DNA of 64,000 bases from Brachionus manjavacas (taxonomy: Eukaryota > Rotifera > Eurotatoria > Ploima > Brachionidae), in contig JAHQIY010000004.1 of NCBI GenBank assembly GCA_019054805.1, positions 8,688,501 through 8,752,500 on the forward strand. Direction: 5' to 3'. A program made the position numbers and the translations under genes. The notes below the pieces were generated by a model. It did no database searches and was not told where the DNA came from. It worked only from the letters and a program-made list of their open reading frames with translations. How positions within the stretch are numbered: position 1 is the first letter of the stretch; the number at the start of each line of letters is the position of its first letter. Shown here one piece after another: positions 1 to 12,075 of the stretch.

Positions 1-2440
1 TCTTGAGTTTAATGAATTGGTAGAACTCGATTCACTAAACTGTGAAATAATTGGAATTAAAGTGCCTGTAAAAATTGGTTCCCTAAGGAAAAACATTAAC
101 TTAATAAGTATCTACCAGCCACCAAATCATAAAAATCCATTAGACCCTAGTATATTCGAATATATTGAGAAACACTTCGACTACTTCGTAATTGGTGGTG
201 ATTTAAACTCGAAGCTAAGAAGTCTAGGTAACAAAACTAATGATAATGGTAATATTTTGGAAGATATTTTAGAAAACTCACGTTTTCTAATAGTGAATGA
301 CGACTGTCCTACCTTTACACTTAGTCATCGTGATTACTCCTCTGTCCTAGACCTCTTCATACTTAGCAGTAATTTAGGCTCACATTTTAATTTTTTTCGG
401 GTAATAGACGATGACTTGATAAGCGATCATTTTCCTATTAAACTTGAACTTGGATTTGAGCTACTAAAAAATGAAAGTAATCACAGATCTACTCTCAATT
501 ATAGGAAAGCTGACTGGGAAAATTTAAGGGAAGTCTGGACTCTTGTGTTTTTGAATTGCTGTCAGGTGGCATAAATCCCATTAACAGTCAAATTTCTACT
601 CAAATACTAGACGCAGCAAACTCTGCAATTCCTACATTTCCACCAAAATAATTTAAAAAATCGCTTCCGGTCTATAAAGTAGAGCTAATTTCTAAACGCA
701 AAGTGTTAAAAAAAGTCAAAAACAAGACAAGGTTAACCAGGGCGGAGTGTAATAAGCTTGCTAACAAAATCAGATTTGAAATAGAAAAATTCAAAAGCGA
801 GAATTGGGATACATTCCTTAAGTCTCTTGGGCCTAATCCAAACTCTTCCCGTCCTATTTGAAAAAAAGTTAATTTGTTTAAAAAAACTCCTCCGGCAATG
901 TTATCCCCAAACTGGTCCTCAATTCAAAAGAGTTTAAAACAGATTCTGAAAAAGGTAAACTTTTTAAAGAGATTATTGGGGAAACCTTTACTCAAGAAAG
1001 AAATGATTCCTTCGACAATGACTTTCGAGACATGGTTGAAGAATTTGTATCAAATAAGGATTATCTGAAAGACAATCATTATTTGAATGCCGAAAAGTCT
1101 TTTCCTAAAATCACAATTGAAGAGCTAAAGAAAAACATTAGAAAAATAAAAGACGAGTCAGCCCCTGGACCTGACAACTTAAGTAACCGTATGTTGAAAA
1201 ATCTCCCTGACTCGTTCAAACTCGGTCTAGCGAGTTTTTTCAACCTCTGTCTAGCTACATCCGAAATCTCAGAAGCTTGGAAAACCTCTAAAATAACAAT
1301 GATACCCAAAAAAAAAGTTAGTTCTGACCCGTCTAAATACCGGCCAATTAGTGTCACTAGCTGTCTTGGAAAAGTTCTTGAAAGGATTATTACAAGTAGG
1401 CTTTACAATTTCCTTGAAAACAAGAGTCTTATCTGCAGGAACAGTCTGGTTTTAGACAGCACCGACGTACCTCCGACAATTTGGTTTTTTTAACTCAAAA
1501 GGTCTCTTAAACTTTAGTTAGAAAGAAAAAAGTATGTCCCTCTTCTTCGACATCTCTAAGGCGTTTGACAAGGTATGGTACAGTGGATTAATCTACAAAC
1601 TTACCAAAATTGGAGCCCCTCTCTACATTCTTGAGCGGATGGTTAACTTTTTAAAAAATCGAAGTTTTTTGTGAAAGTAAATAACTTTGTCTCGGATTCA
1701 GGGTCCATAGATACTGGAGTTCTCCAGGGTGCAGTCATTAGTCCTTTACTCTTTACTATTTTTATTAATGATATCCCCAAGCAGGACCAAAAAAAACACT
1801 CATATTCCTTGTTATTTGCCGATGACCTGGTGACCTTTTTTATTTTTAAAAAGTATGGCAACATTGCGTACATTATAAATAACTATCTTAAAAAATTGCA
1901 GCTGTGGCTACAAAAATGGAGGCTAAAGATGTCTCCAGAAAAATGTAGCTACATTCTTTACTCTGGTATTCCGTCAAAAAACATTAAGCTTAGTCTAAAA
2001 CTATTTGGAAAACAAATACCCTACACTGACCACCCAGTCTTCCTTGGAATAAAATTTGACCAAAGTCTTTGTTTCAACTCCCAGGTTGAATTCATTCGTT
2101 CCAAGTGTCATGATCGTGTAAATTTAATTAAAATTTTGTCACACAGATCGTGGAAGTTAAATAAAAAAACCTCAATTGGAGTCTATTATGCACTTATAGG
2201 ACCATAGTTTTTTCATCCTATCCCGTGTCTCCCAGACAAACATTCAAAAACTGCAAGTAATTCAAAATACATATTTTAAATCAATCTATCACTTACCTGA
2301 TGACACACCTTCTATTCAACTTTCTGGCCTTTTCGAGGACCAAAAGGTTGATAGAATTGAGTCTAGACTCAGAATTCTGCTCGAAAAGTACATTTTCTTA
2401 AATGCTGTTTTTGCTTTTTCATTTTCAATTTTAAATTCTA
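1..2440 (+). mobile_element. Decayed LINE (non-LTR) retrotransposon, EN + RT, 5' end outside window
   Basis: This is the second ORF of a LINE, broken by frameshifts and stops. An APE-type endonuclease lies at about 17-570, with GGDLNSK and the C-terminal SDHFPI motif. Reverse transcriptase begins near 1030: RPIS at ~1340, motif A (DISKAFDKVW) at ~1545-1575 in another frame, motif B (QGAVISPLLF) at ~1725, and catalytic FADD at ~1815. A C-terminal conserved block (IQKLQVIQNTYFKSIYHLP) follows at ~2240-2300 in a third frame. The order EN-RT in one ORF and the motifs are typical of Jockey/CR1-type LINEs. At least four frame breaks mean it is dead. The 5' end is cut by the window edge; no clear tail is seen after ~2440. 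Confidence 0.93.
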
Positions 2441-3407
2441 ATTAATTTAGTTATTAAGACTAAAAGAAAATGATTTTTAATGACATAAGTCAAAAATTTA
2501 GTTACATAAAACTGAAAAATTAAAAATTTGAATTTTTTCTCAAAAACAGCTGCTAGTAAAAGGCAAATATCTTGGTAAGTAGGGATCATATAAAAAAAAG
2601 CTCTTCATTAGTTTGTGCGTATTGAGTAGATCTATCTACTGATATACAATATTAGATATATTCACCTGCCAACGAAGCTCGGCTCTCTTTTTTGTGAAAA
2701 AAAAGGTATAAAAGTAAAAAAAAACCAGGTAAATTAAGAATATTTTTTATTTTTAAATCAAGAATAATAAAATTTAAAGCATTTAAAATCAGAAAATGAA
2801 AAAAAAATATACAAATCGGAGTATTTTTGGGAGAAAAAAGGGTTTTTAATGTTGCTATGCATCAAAAAACGCCTTTTTTCAAAGTTAAATAACTTTTTAC
2901 CTGAAATAGGTAGAAACATAAAAAAACCACCAAACATGGGTTATCATACACGGGGAACACGAATATGTAAAAAAATTTAGAATCCCAGAGTAGTGACGTA
3001 GTTTTGCCTTAAATGCACCTTATTTAATTTTAGATAGTTTTATTAATTGATTATATTATACCCTGTAACTAATTGAAGTTTTGTCTGGATTTTGAGTGAA
3101 TTTCAAAAATATTTTATGTTTTTATCCGAATGAGAGAAGGAAAAAATGATGATTTTACTATATTAGAAAATAGGATTGAAGTAAAGGTTTAATTTTAAAA
3201 TTAAATTCTTTTAATTTTATCAAAAATGATGCGAATTGTTTTCACCTAATCAGTTTTATTAATCTAATTAATGAAATTTTTGCTTTACGTTATTCATTTT
3301 GTAAAAATCTAAAAATTTTAAAACAAAATTTTTATTGATGTAATAAAAAATAAAAGATCTCTTTGAATTTACAATCAACAATTGAACAAAAAAATAAAAA
3401 AAATAAC
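2441..3407. other. Intergenic, AT-rich, plus SMU1 3' UTR
   Basis: No ORF with coding character. On the minus strand an AATAAA (read as TTTATT at 3331-3336) lies 72 bases after the SMU1 stop and is a good candidate polyadenylation signal. Confidence 0.5.
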
Positions 3408-5185
3408 TTAAGAACTAGACCAAAGTCTAATAAGGCCGTCCTCTGAATAAGTTGCTATTAAATTTTGATGAGGATGATGACAAATACCAATAACTTCTTT
3501 GTTATGCACCTGAATAAAAAAAAAACTCGATTAAAAAAAAAGTCTGTTAATCCTTATCAAACACTTACAGTAAGAGTTCTTTCAAGCTTTCCACTTTGCA
3601 CTGAAAAACAATAAAGAATCTTGTCTTCTCCAATGCAATAAATCCATTCACCTCTTGGACTTGTACAACAGCACACAAACTCACCACCTTCACGTTTACC
3701 ACTAGAAAAATTTCTCACAACCTGTCCCTGCATGTTTAGGATAGAAACGGTGCTCGATTTGTTACAGACCACAAATTGATCTGTTGACTTTGGAAGAAAG
3801 TGAATGCTATTTACGCTGACCTCAAGGCTACTAGGGTTAGCCGAACCGAACTGTTTAAAGGTTGTCACACACTCAGTTGTTTTGATGTTCCAAAGTTTGA
3901 TTGTTCCATCCGAACTAGCGGTCAATATGTTATGGGGATCAATGGAAAAAACTGCATCATTAACAAAACTGGTATGCCCCGAGAACTCTTTTATCAATTT
4001 TCCTGATTTAAGACCGTGAATTCGTGCCGTACAATCAAAAGATGCTGTCAAAATTTGACTCGAATCTTTGGAAAATGAAATCGACGTCACCCCTTTATTA
4101 TGCGCTTTTTCAAATTTTCTCAAACATTGACCTGTCTGAATTTTCCAGATTTGAATTTTTCCATCTTTGGAGCCAGATGCCAGCATTTCTGAATCTCTGC
4201 TAAAAGCCAAACACAGCACAGCTTCATTCATCAGCATAAAATTTTCTTGAGCCTGATACTTCAAATCTTTTCGGATTTTGCCAGTGGTGAAGTTCCAGAC
4301 CTCAATGAATCCGTCTATGGAGCCGGATACCATGTACTGTCCATCAGGTGAAAATCGAACACATTCAACATGAGTTTTATCACCGAATTTAATCTCCTTG
4401 TTCATTAATGTGGGATACTTTTCCTCTATTTGTTCCCTAATTGCCGCTTTTCCTCTAAACAAATCAATTGTTGTGCCTGGTGGAAGAAGACCTTGATGTT
4501 GCTGCCATTTCAAGGCCTGACTCAACAGAGACAAAAGTCTGGACGGTGCTACAACACTTACTTCTCCTGATAAAGCCTGAGCAATTATGTTACGCCGCTT
4601 TTCCTTGTTTTGACCATCTGCATAAGCTTCACGGCTGTCATAGTACGGCTTGGCTAGCAAGTTTTCCAAATGAAGATACCGTTCAGCATGCTGTTGTTTG
4701 AGCAAAATCATCGGGTCCGTCTGACGCAACAAGGATCTTGCTGCACTCAGCTCTCTTAGTTCAATTAATTCAATCACTATCTAATAATCAAAATGATATT
4801 TTGTCAAAAAAAAATTGCCAAAAAATTCAAATTACTTGTTCATAAAGATCAATTAGTTTATTATTAGGTAATTTAAGTGGTTGGATGGTTTGGAGAACAG
4901 TGTCCCAGTGACCATTGTTGATGTCATTAACAAAAGTGTCAATCGAGTCTACAGTGTTTAACGAAACTGAGGTTTCTTCCTAAATTTTGATTTTTAAATT
5001 TTATCTATGATCTTGTGAACGATTATTAAAATTACCTGCAAAACTGAAAGAGTTCTCACCAAGTTATTTTCTTTTAGATATTGCTGAATTAAGCGTATTA
5101 CACTTTAAAAAAAAAACGATAATTTTATTTTTCTTAAATAAAAAAAAAGTTAGAATTACTCGGCTGATTCTATTTCTACTGCCAT
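3408..5185 (-). CDS. SMU1: SMU1 homologue, spliceosomal WD40-repeat protein
   Basis: Five exons, rebuilt by hand: 5185-5160, 5102-5036, 4979-4836, 4780-3569 and 3509-3408, with GT...AG introns of 55-59 bp. The frame closes to 516 aa (human SMU1 is about 513). The N-terminus ([18 protein letters not shown]) is the LisH segment; the CTLH-like helical part follows through LYEQ and [16 protein letters not shown]; the second half is the WD40 propeller, beginning near [13 protein letters not shown] and ending [11 protein letters not shown]. From the family: SMU1 pairs with RED/IK in the pre-catalytic (B complex) spliceosome in the nucleus and affects splicing of short introns, which fits a genome with ~50-60 bp introns. 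Start choice: the ATG at 5185 gives the conserved IESxDVIRLI N-terminus. Its 5' end faces the gene at 5395, 209 bp away. Confidence 0.97.
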
Positions 5186-5394
5186 TGGGACAAAATGAAT
5201 TGATTTTAATTTATTTAATTTTATTTAAAATAACAAAAATAAGAAAAATTTAAATTTTATTCAAAATGTATCTGAAAAATATTAATAAAAAGCAAAACAA
5301 AGTTGTTTTTTTTGGTAAATTCAAAATTTAAAAAATCAAAAATTTAACTTAAAAAAATTAATTTTAAATTCTGACACAGTGAATTTAATAATAC
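5186..5394. promoter_or_regulatory. Candidate bidirectional promoter between SMU1 and the acidic orphan
   Basis: A 209-bp AT-rich spacer separates the SMU1 start codon (minus) from the ATG at 5395 (plus). Head-to-head spacing this short implies a shared promoter if the orphan is real. No canonical TATA box or initiator could be singled out in such AT-rich sequence. Confidence 0.35.
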
Positions 5395-5667
5395 ATGTGC
5401 AAGTTTACAAAAACTTTCAATAAATTTAAATTAGCAGCTTATATTGACAGTAATGATGATGATGATATTTCCGATGATGATAATAGTGACATTGGTTCCT
5501 TATTTGGATCATTAATTGATGAAAATGAGACCGTCGAGAGTAAAGCTGTACATTATCATGAAAAAGCTATGGCTCCAAAATCAACTTCACAAGAGACTTT
5601 GAATGTAGTAAAAAAAGCACTAAGCAAACATGCCAATCCGGTGCCATCTGAGATTTGTGGAGAATAA
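5395..5667 (+). CDS. Small acidic protein of unknown function (90 aa)
   Basis: Single ORF of 90 aa. It has an asparagine/aspartate run at about residues 18-33 (DSNDDDDISDDDNSDIG), then a more ordinary segment (GSLFGSLIDENETVESKAVHYHE) and a basic-to-neutral tail. Codon use and amino-acid mix look like protein rather than AT-rich noise, and it sits head-to-head with SMU1. I do not recognise the family. It has no signal peptide or membrane span. It may be only the first exon of a longer gene, but the frame ends in TAA with no obvious donor before it. Moderately likely to be translated. Confidence 0.5.
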   Translation: MCKFTKTFNKFKLAAYIDSNDDDDISDDDNSDIGSLFGSLIDENETVESKAVHYHEKAMAPKSTSQETLNVVKKALSKHANPVPSEICGE

Positions 5668-7087
5668 TGAAAAATATTAAAGGAGTAAGTAAACTTGCAT
5701 ATAGCAAAAAAACATAAAAATTAAAAAATAATTTTTGACAATTTATTTATTTTTTTTTATCAAAATTAACATTTAAATTAATGTTCACATAAAAAAAAAT
5801 TAGTTTACCAAAAATTAAATTAAATTTTTTAAATCTACTTTTGTCACAAAATTTGTGAACAGAAATTTGGCAAACATAAAGTTCACATTTTAAGTAAGAT
5901 ACTCATGGTCACATTTTTTGGTGAACTTTTGTTCACATTTTGGGCATCCACCAATTTTTCTATCATATGACAATAGGGGATGATCTATAGAATTTAATTA
6001 ATACTGTTAATTATTGTAATAATTTATTAAAAATGCTTGCACATGCGCTAGAGAAAAAAATAAATGTATTAGAGCTTGCTCTAGAGCTGCTTAAGCAGTG
6101 CTTTAAACTCTGTCAACTTATTTATGAAACGTACTGTAATTGCACACACACAACAGTGTCTTTTCATCTGTCGACGAATAATTCTGTAAAAAAATCATCA
6201 GTCAAAGTCACGACTAGAGTTGGTAAAAAGTCAAAATGAAAAAGTCAGATTTTGCTTTGGCTCTTTCAATTTTTTTCTAAAGACATAAAACACTTCAAGT
6301 CATTTAAGGCGTTTGACTAGCTCCAAACAGTTATTTGCTAAGAAAATTTAAAAAAAAATGTCAAAATATTTAAGGTTTACTTAGAAATTTGATAAAAATT
6401 CGTAAAATTTATTTTGAAAAATTATTATCTTATTAATTCAATTAATCATTTATTGCTATCGCTTAAAAGAACAAATTTTGATAATAATTTTTCAAATATT
6501 TAATTTAATTAAATTTTTTAATTTGTGGCATAATTTACCATTTTTATGGTAGAATAATATGAAAGGCTCAATTTTAATAAAACTAATAGAATGATAGAAA
6601 ATTTTTTGAAAATGTATTTCAAAGTGTTATGAGTCCTTAAAGTGCTCTTGAATAAAAGGGGTACGTGAACAGTAATTTATTTCATAATTATTGTTTAAAA
6701 TCGAATAAAAACTTCTTGGGATGAACTACCAGCTGAATTGTAAAAACAGCCGACTGCAAATAGATAAAAATCAACATTGACATTTTTTAAAATTTTTTAC
6801 TTAAAAAAAATTGATTTTAAAAATCTTTAGTCTTTTATTCACAAAAAAAGTTCAGATTGAAAAATTTTAGTTTAAAATTAGAGGTAATGACGACGGTCCT
6901 TTAATCAGACGTTCTGTCTTTAGTACATTCAGATTGCTAAATCTTTTAAAAAAGGCCTAACATATCGTTCATTTTTTTCATTTTGTTCATTTTGATCTTT
7001 TAGTATATTTTGCTTATTTGATCTTTTAAAAATTTCAATAATAGATAATTATTTTTTAATTTTATTTATTAATTTACAATTTTTCTT
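5668..7087. other. Intergenic, no gene seen; repeated GTTCAC/GTGAAC words
   Basis: Between about 5780 and 5940 the word GTTCACAT and its complement occur several times within 160 bp, possibly the wreck of a small foldback element. A 68-codon ORF at 6033-6239 has low-complexity character and no support. Otherwise AT-rich with nothing identifiable. Confidence 0.4.
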
Positions 7088-7108
7088 TAGTAGTAGTAGT
7101 AGTAGTAG
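7088..7108 (+). repeat. (TAG)7 microsatellite, LINE 3' tail
   Basis: Seven perfect TAG units directly at the 3' edge of the LINE on the opposite strand. Position and orientation suggest it was copied as the element's tail rather than arising independently. Confidence 0.8.
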
Positions 7109-7800
7109 TTTTGACTGTAGCTGGCTAGCCAGCGAGTGTGCTGATAAGGCACACTATGACAGCTGATGTGATTGATTGCTGCTCATCAAGCAATCAATGC
7201 CTGTTTTAAAGCTGTTAACATTAGGGGCTTCAACTAATTGATTTGGCAGTGAGTTCCATATGTTAGCGGTTCTGTTGAAAAAAAAGTTATCTCTATGTTG
7301 GAGCCTCGAAATTTCGTTGTGATATTTAAAGCAGTGACCTCTTCCTTGGATTTTGGTGAAATTAAAATTGTTGCTTTTCTCAACATTTCTATTCCATGCA
7401 TGAACTTGTATAATTGAATTAGATCACCTCTTTTTCTTCATTCCACCAGATTTGGAATGTCCAAAGCCTTCAATCTGCTTTAATACGGTTTGTTTCTAAT
7501 TGAAGAAACAAATTTCGTAGCTCTGCGTTGAATCCTCTCAAGATTTGTATTGAAGATAACCCCAAGATCTCTTTCGGTTTCAGACGTTGATAACTATTTA
7601 CCATTAATAAAATAAGTGAATTCTTTGTTTTTATGACCGTAATGCATAACCACACATTTTGATGTGTTGAAGAGAAGAAGCCAATCTTGAGTCCACTTGA
7701 AAATTAAATCTAAATCTGATTGTAGTTTCACTGCGCTTATTTCTGATACCGTTTGCGAGAATATTTTTGTATCATCTGCATACATTTTGAAAATATTCTC
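7088..7800 (-). mobile_element. 5'-truncated LINE reverse transcriptase with (CTA)n tail
   Basis: Read on the minus strand, it starts near the RT catalytic box (MYADDTKIFS) at ~7785. It continues with the thumb-like part (DWLLLFNTSKCVVMHYG), ERDLGVIFNTNL, then a jump to IQRRATKFV, and finishes with the typical LINE tail (HRDNFFFNRTANIWNSLPNQLV) at ~7230-7290. The jump from DLGVI to QRRA skips about 80 residues normally present, so there is an internal deletion as well as several stops. The element ends in seven TAG units on the plus strand (7088-7108), i.e. a (CTA)n 3' tail, as in CR1/L2/Jockey-type elements that end in microsatellites rather than poly(A). Confidence 0.88.
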
Positions 7801-8296
7801 TATTCTTTGTTATAAATATTTAACAAAGAATAAATAAAAAAATGAAAATACTCATCAATTCATGAATTCATGTGTTTTTAATAATTTCTTTTTTTAAATT
7901 TTAATAATTTTTACAAAAAAAATAAAATAAAAAATAATAAATAAACCAAAATATCTCAAGAAACTGAAAAAAAAATTATTAAAACATGATATTCCACTAA
8001 ATAATCAATCATTTAAAAAAAACAACACAAGATTCAGTTTGTCGGATTGTATTCAGATCGTCAGTACATACAAAATTAGCATTATTATAAAAAATATAAT
8101 CTATTTATAATCTTATCTCAATAACTAAATTTTCAATAAATAAGATGGCGCTCCTGTTAAAAATAAAACAAAAAAATATGTTAATTATTCAAAAATTTTA
8201 ATTTTAATTTAAAAAAAATTGAAATTACTTTTTTTATTTTCAGTATCGAATGCATAAATATTAGTTTTTTACATGCAACAAATTAAGATCATACTT
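7801..8296. other. Intergenic, nothing identified
   Basis: Very AT-rich; no ORF, repeat or RNA gene that I can support. Confidence 0.4.
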
Positions 8297-8527
8297 TTAG
8301 GGATCATTTCTATAGTATGTATCGCCCGAGCAATGTCTAACCATTGCCGAACGCTTTAACCCACGATGAAGAGTGAAAGCATTGTCTCCTGAGCGCGAAT
8401 TCGGTTGCAGCTGTTCTAAATTACTGAACTCGGCTGTTAACTCTTGATGAACGTTCCACATCTTTATTTGGTGTAGGAGGGAGTCAATGCATTCAGAGTG
8501 GTATTAATCAGCAAACAAAGGGTTTTC
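8297..8527 (-). pseudogene. Orphan exon-like coding segment with one in-frame TAA
   Basis: A patch visibly richer in G+C than its surroundings. On the minus strand 8503-8297 is open for 68 codons and ends in TAA; the peptide has a balanced composition (for example NLEQLQPNSRSGDNAFTLH, then RSAMVRHCSGDTYYRNDP at the end). Reading further upstream, the same frame continues (NPLFAD, then TAA, then YHSECIDSLL) back to a plausible acceptor ending TTTAG near 8528. One stop codon therefore interrupts what otherwise looks like the last exon of a conserved gene. I do not recognise the protein. No partner exons were found nearby; Elongin C lies upstream on the same strand but is complete. It may be a broken gene remnant, a transposon-derived domain, or an exon whose acceptor lies inside. 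Confidence 0.5.
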
Positions 8528-8827
8528 TAAACACTCAGATTTCTTTAAAAAATGTAACTAACGTAATTAAAAATTAAAAAAATAAAGCTTAAAAATTTGA
8601 TATTTCTATTGTAATATTTTTAAACAAAAATAAATTAAAAAAAAATTTTGAATGAGTATTGAATAAATCAAAAAAAATTAAATCAAATAAAAAAATAGAG
8701 TTTACAGTCAAACCATCATCTATTCTGACAATGGTTCCAATTTTATTGAGTTAAATTGCAAAATTAAATAAGTAAAAAAAAAAATCCTTGTCAAAAATAA
8801 ATTCAACTCTCCACTTCATAGTTGTTT

Positions 8828-9224
8828 TTAACAGTCCAAGAAATTGGCAGCCATCAGCAATTCGAGTGCAATTTCTGGTTGAATAGGAAAATCTGGTATC
8901 TCTGTCGAACTGTTGGTATATCTCACTTTGTAAGTAAAATACATGCATACCTTCTGTAATACATGAGAGCTTAAATAAAAATGTTGAAAAATTTAGCTTA
9001 ATTTTTTTTTAATTTAACACTTACGGTATTTCTCTGAATAGTATTTCGTTCGTCTCATTCTCTGCGAACTGGCCAGGACCGCTCAACATAGCCTTGATGG
9101 TTCCCGATGTGAGCGCATAGTCTCTTTTGATTATGAATTCATGTCCATCGAACGATATAAGCTTGACATACATGGCATCTGGTCCTTCGCATCCACCATA
9201 TTTAACTTCATTTGAATCGGCCAT
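8828..9224 (-). CDS. ELOC: Elongin C (ELOC/TCEB1), SKP1-fold adaptor
   Basis: Two exons, 9224-9025 and 8969-8828, with a 55-bp intron (GTAAGT...TTTAAG) that splits the proline codon of REIP. They join to 113 aa (human 112). The sequence is nearly identical to Elongin C of other animals: [35 protein letters not shown], then [20 protein letters not shown] and the invariant end [11 protein letters not shown]. From the family: Elongin C pairs with Elongin B, links BC-box/SOCS-box substrate receptors to Cullin-2/5 ubiquitin ligases, and is part of the Elongin transcription elongation factor. A minus-strand AATAAA at 8747-8742 lies 81 bases past the stop. Confidence 0.98.
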
Positions 9225-11600
9225 TTTTCGCGTCTCCCAATTTTCTAAAAGTTTTAAAAGATTGAGAAAATTTAGACTTTGGTCACAAAAATCAATTTTA
9301 TGCTAAGAACAAGAGCGCTTTTTGGCTTGCTACTAAAAATTTTAAAATATTATAATTTCAAATTATAATTGCTTGTTAAGATTAGAAATTTTTAGAATTT
9401 TTACATAATTCAAAAATGATTGTTATGGAAAAGAAAAAAAATAGCATTAAGCTGAATAATGCAAAGATTAGCTTTATTCTTCAAATATAATCTTTCATCT
9501 AGAAATTGTTTGATCACTTATACCGCTAAGCTTCTAATTTTGCAAATAAATATATATGAAAACTCCCTAAGTTATCTCACAAAACTTCGAGCTTTAAAAC
9601 ATAAATTTTTCCATTTATACAAACTTATATTCTTGCTTAAGGAAAATTGAAATTTTATTTGTCTTTATTCTTGTAGAAATTTTCATAAAAAATTATTTTC
9701 GTTTAGGTAAATTTTAAGTTAATCTAAATCAAGACTAGATTTACAAGAAACATCGCTATTAGTTTGTGCCACTGACCATGATTAATAATTTCTTTTCAGA
9801 ATAGATAACTTTAAATAATAAAAATTTTTAATTAGTAAAGGCATGATGATGTGGAATTTTTATTTGTTCAAATTGACAAGATCACTTGACAAACTTTTAC
9901 AAAAAAATCATGTCTCTTTGTTTAAACATTTGAATCAGATCACCACGCAGTCTGCTAAAGAAGACTCTAAAATATTAAAGTTAATAAAGATAAAAAAGTT
10001 ATTTTCAATTTAATCTTTTGAAAATTTTAAAAATAAAAAATGAAATAAAATAGAATTTTATTAAATAATTTATTTAAAAAATAATAATAAAAAACAAAGT
10101 TTCTAATTTTTGAAATGAATTAAAAAAAGTATTTATGAGGAAAAGAAACGTGAATAAGAAGCAAAACAGATCTCTACATTGTTTTATAAATCACTGGCTT
10201 CAGAAAATATTATCACTAAGCTAAAAATAGTAAAATCAATTTTTAAAAATTCAGATGAAATTTACTAACAATTTTTTTTAAGAAATAAAAATTGTAAGTG
10301 CGAGGGATGGTGGGTGGTCAAACCCCTAGTGAAATATGGATGCTTTTTATTTTTTAACCCTAAGTATATTTGGGTTTTTTTACAACTTACAAGATTTTAA
10401 AAATTTTGACAATTTATGGTTTTTGGAAAACCTTCGAATCCATCTTTATTCAAATAGAATTCATTTTCTATTTTTATAATTTTTTGATGAAAATTTGCCA
10501 TTTTTACGCAAAATTCAGTAAATAGTTTTATAAAATCATTTTTTTATTATTCAATAAAAAAGGAAAGGAATTGAAAGATAATTTTGTTTAGTTTTATAAA
10601 CCAAATTTGATAAAAACTTATATTTTATGTTTAAATCATCTTCTCATAGATACATGGGACAAGTTTTGTTGCTCTTTTTTTAAAACAGATTCGCTGGCAC
10701 TGAAGTATTTTTTTATTTTTTGTTTTGACTCTTAGCTGGCTTCATTAAAAAAGGTCTAGAATAAGCTTTCAAGGAGAAAATTTCTGATTTAGATAACCGT
10801 TCATTCATCTAGTCCATAATTATTTATTTAAAAAACGAATGTTCTTGAAATTGTTGGTAAAATAACATTTTTATAAACCTGGATTATTTATTAATATTTC
10901 TAGCAAATTTTATTAAAAATGAAACGAGGCTAAATTTGAGACAGGAGAATTCGAAAAAGTTTTTAAAACCTTTTTTAATAAATTTATTTAAACAATTCTA
11001 ACCTCTAAATTAAATTCGAAGAATTTTAGAATTTTAATTTTATTTTTAAATTTAGCTAAATGAAAATTTTTGTGCTTTTGATCAAAAAATATATTTTAAA
11101 GATTTTCTTTGCTCCAAAAAAATCTAATTTAATTTCTTACTTGTAAAATTCTTAAATTAATAAATGGAGATCATTTAAATTTTTAATATTTTTCTTTCAA
11201 AATTAAAATTTAACTGTCATTTCATCTCTTGATTTTACCAAAAAAATTCTTTTTATAGTTTAATTTTTTTTTCAAATAAATAATATAATAATAGAATATA
11301 ATAGCAAATAAAATAAACATCAATTAATACTCTCATTAAAAATAAATTTATAAAAAAAAAAGCTTAGACTGCGTTAAATTTTTATTTAATGAATTTAAAC
11401 CAATTATTAGTTAATTGATACCAATTAGAAAATTTAATGAGTTTTAAATTAAAAATTTTTTTTCACTTGAGTTTCTATTATTAGTAAAGTCTGTTTATTG
11501 TTGCTATGACTTTTGAAATCATCAAAATTGTAATATTTGAAAAACCGTATTTATTTAATGGCGGTTAATTAAAATTAATTAAGGTAATTATATTTTAAAT
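9225..11600. other. Intergenic, nothing identified
   Basis: About 2.4 kb of AT-rich sequence. Short ORFs such as 9459-9650 are lysine/leucine/isoleucine-rich, as chance frames in AT-rich DNA are. No repeat pair or RNA gene was noticed. Confidence 0.4.
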
Positions 11601-12075
11601 TTAATTAAACTTTAATATTAATAATTTTCTAAATTTCAAAAATTTGGTCATTTTCAGGAAGGTGTTTATAATCGGACCAACCTTCCCAGAGTAGCCAAGA
11701 TAAAAGTTTAAATACCTTCTCACTCTCATGAGGGCTCTTCCCTTAGGGTCGGAATGCAAAAGCGCCATGGAATTCACGAAGGCAGAGGCATCCTTACTAT
11801 GGCTAATCCCAAGACCGTCCCACTCTGCTTCCAAGAAATTTATTTTTCTTACCGGGTTCAGGACTGACTTATGGATGTTAAGCACTCATCCCGCTAACTT
11901 AAGTTTTGCCCTGTTTTGCACTCAGCAAGACCTACAGCTTTTTATAGTCTGAGTGTGCTATGATGAGATCGTCCAGATGTCCGTAGGTGTACTTGGTGTA
12001 CTTTTTAATGAACCTAAGGTCACAGTTCAGTAAAGACTGCTGGACGTATGGGGCTATTGGCAGTCCAAATTCTTA
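11601..12075 (-). mobile_element. Reverse-transcriptase fragment of an LTR- or DIRS-type retroelement
   Basis: A G+C-richer patch. On the minus strand it reads GLPIAPYVQQ (RT motif B), then YGHLDDLIIAHSDY (the catalytic box, with DD preceded by HL), a short gap with stops, then LNIHKSVLNPVRKINFL near 11860-11830, equivalent to the primer-grip 'FLG' region, and the start of the connection part (MRVRRYLNFYLGYSG). The motif order is that of Ty3-like/DIRS-like reverse transcriptases, not of LINEs. Integrase, protease and RNase H are not seen. It is broken by stops between blocks. I cannot place it in a superfamily by eye. Confidence 0.65.

Noticed and set aside
6033-6239. 68-codon ORF
   Set aside because: No motif, no splice context, no neighbour support.
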